Made by a program: the position numbers and the translations under genes. Below the pieces are notes generated by a model. It was given only the letters and a program-made list of their open reading frames with translations. It searched no databases and was not told the DNA's origin. Source: Lachnospiraceae bacterium (GTDB taxonomy: Bacteria; Bacillota; Clostridia; Lachnospirales; Lachnospiraceae). Taken from it: a stretch of DNA of 7,261 nt. Of the stretch, positions 6,768 through 7,261 are shown one piece after another; position 1 is the first letter of the stretch, and each line of letters starts with the position of its first letter. Location: contig JAFTPY010000267.1 in assembly GCA_017463035.1 (NCBI GenBank), positions 1-7,261 on the forward strand, in the 5' to 3' direction.

Positions 6768-7261
6768 ATGTTACGAAAATCCGCTGACATACTGATTCAT
6801 TTACTCTGTACCGTACTGATTTTTATCGCCGCGAACACATACCTGCTTTCCGTATACTCCCCGTTGCCGACGCCTCTTATGGTGCTTTTTTTCCTTGCGG
6901 CCAATACCCTGCCCCTGATTTCCTTTCGCCGTTATCCGAATTTCCGGCTTCGCCTCTGCAATCACGGTGCGGCCTGCTTAAAAATCTTTTTACTTTCCAC
7001 CGCCGGTACCGTGACGTTGCAGCTGTATGCCCTGTTTTCTTCCCTCTATGCAAACTGGTTGAAGGCTCTGCTTGGCATCCTGCTTTGTACTCTGGCGGAA
7101 GCGCTTATTTTTTGGAACGGTATTCTTTGCGTTTACCTCACCTCCGTCCAGCTCGGTATCAAGCTCCGCGTATTAGGCGCAGTCTTTGGCATGATTCCTC
7201 CGGTGAATCTCTATTTCCTCGGCAAAATCATTCATACGGTTTCCGCGGAAATCACCTGGGA
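6768..7261 (+). CDS. Multi-pass membrane protein, N-terminal part (cut by window edge)
   Basis: The frame opens at ATG 6768, with AGGAG seven bases upstream, and is still open at the right edge after 164 residues. Hydrophobic segments lie at about 8-30, 35-53, 70-94, 98-124 and 133-155, so the visible part is almost all membrane. A conserved-looking stretch, NGILCVYLTSVQLGIKLR (117-134) followed by GMIPPVNLYFLGKII (141-155), resembles an N-terminal membrane region that I recall in clostridial proteins carrying a downstream alpha/beta-hydrolase domain. That link is from memory and the hydrolase part, if any, is outside the window. It is transcribed away from the coiled-coil gene, so it is a separate unit. 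Function unknown. Confidence 0.85.
   Translation, partial: MLRKSADILIHLLCTVLIFIAANTYLLSVYSPLPTPLMVLFFLAANTLPLISFRRYPNFRLRLCNHGAACLKIFLLSTAGTVTLQLYALFSSLYANWLKALLGILLCTLAEALIFWNGILCVYLTSVQLGIKLRVLGAVFGMIPPVNLYFLGKIIHTVSAEITW

Overview
The window reads as chromosomal DNA of a low-to-mid GC Firmicute. The gene set (a TagF-like teichoic-acid type polymerase, CPBP and DUF3267 membrane metalloproteases), the strong AGGAGG-type ribosome binding sites and the sigma-A type promoters fit Clostridia, most likely Lachnospiraceae. This assignment is an inference from style and family content; there is no rRNA or marker gene to confirm it.

Layout. Almost everything is on the minus strand, so it reads from right to left. 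From 6575 down to 4082 there are three co-directional genes with gaps of 47 and 17 bases: an unrecognised soluble coiled-coil protein, a DUF3267-type HExxH membrane metalloprotease, and a CPBP (CAAX-type) intramembrane protease. They end at a GC-rich hairpin (4021-4045). Immediately after it, with its -35 box inside the hairpin's distal arm, lies a consensus sigma-A promoter (TTGACA, 17-base spacer, TATAAT) that starts a second minus-strand unit. That unit holds a PHP-domain metallo-phosphoesterase (3280-3966) and, 21 bases later, a very large surface-polymer transferase (1-3258) that is still open at the left edge. At the right edge a divergent plus-strand gene (6768-7261, cut off) encodes a multi-pass membrane protein with its own extended -10 promoter.

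The most notable gene is the large transferase. Its 1086 visible residues form one uninterrupted reading frame with two complete TagF/TagB-like CDP-glycerol glycerophosphotransferase modules, each preceded by a strongly basic segment, followed by the start of what looks like a GT4-type glycosyltransferase domain. This suggests one polypeptide that builds a wall- or capsule-type polymer with alternating or sequential polyol-phosphate and sugar additions. The PHP protein may act on a phosphorylated intermediate of that pathway, but this rests only on the shared operon.

No tRNA, rRNA, CRISPR array, insertion sequence or attachment site was seen. The many plus-strand open frames over 1-6630 are shadows of the minus-strand genes.
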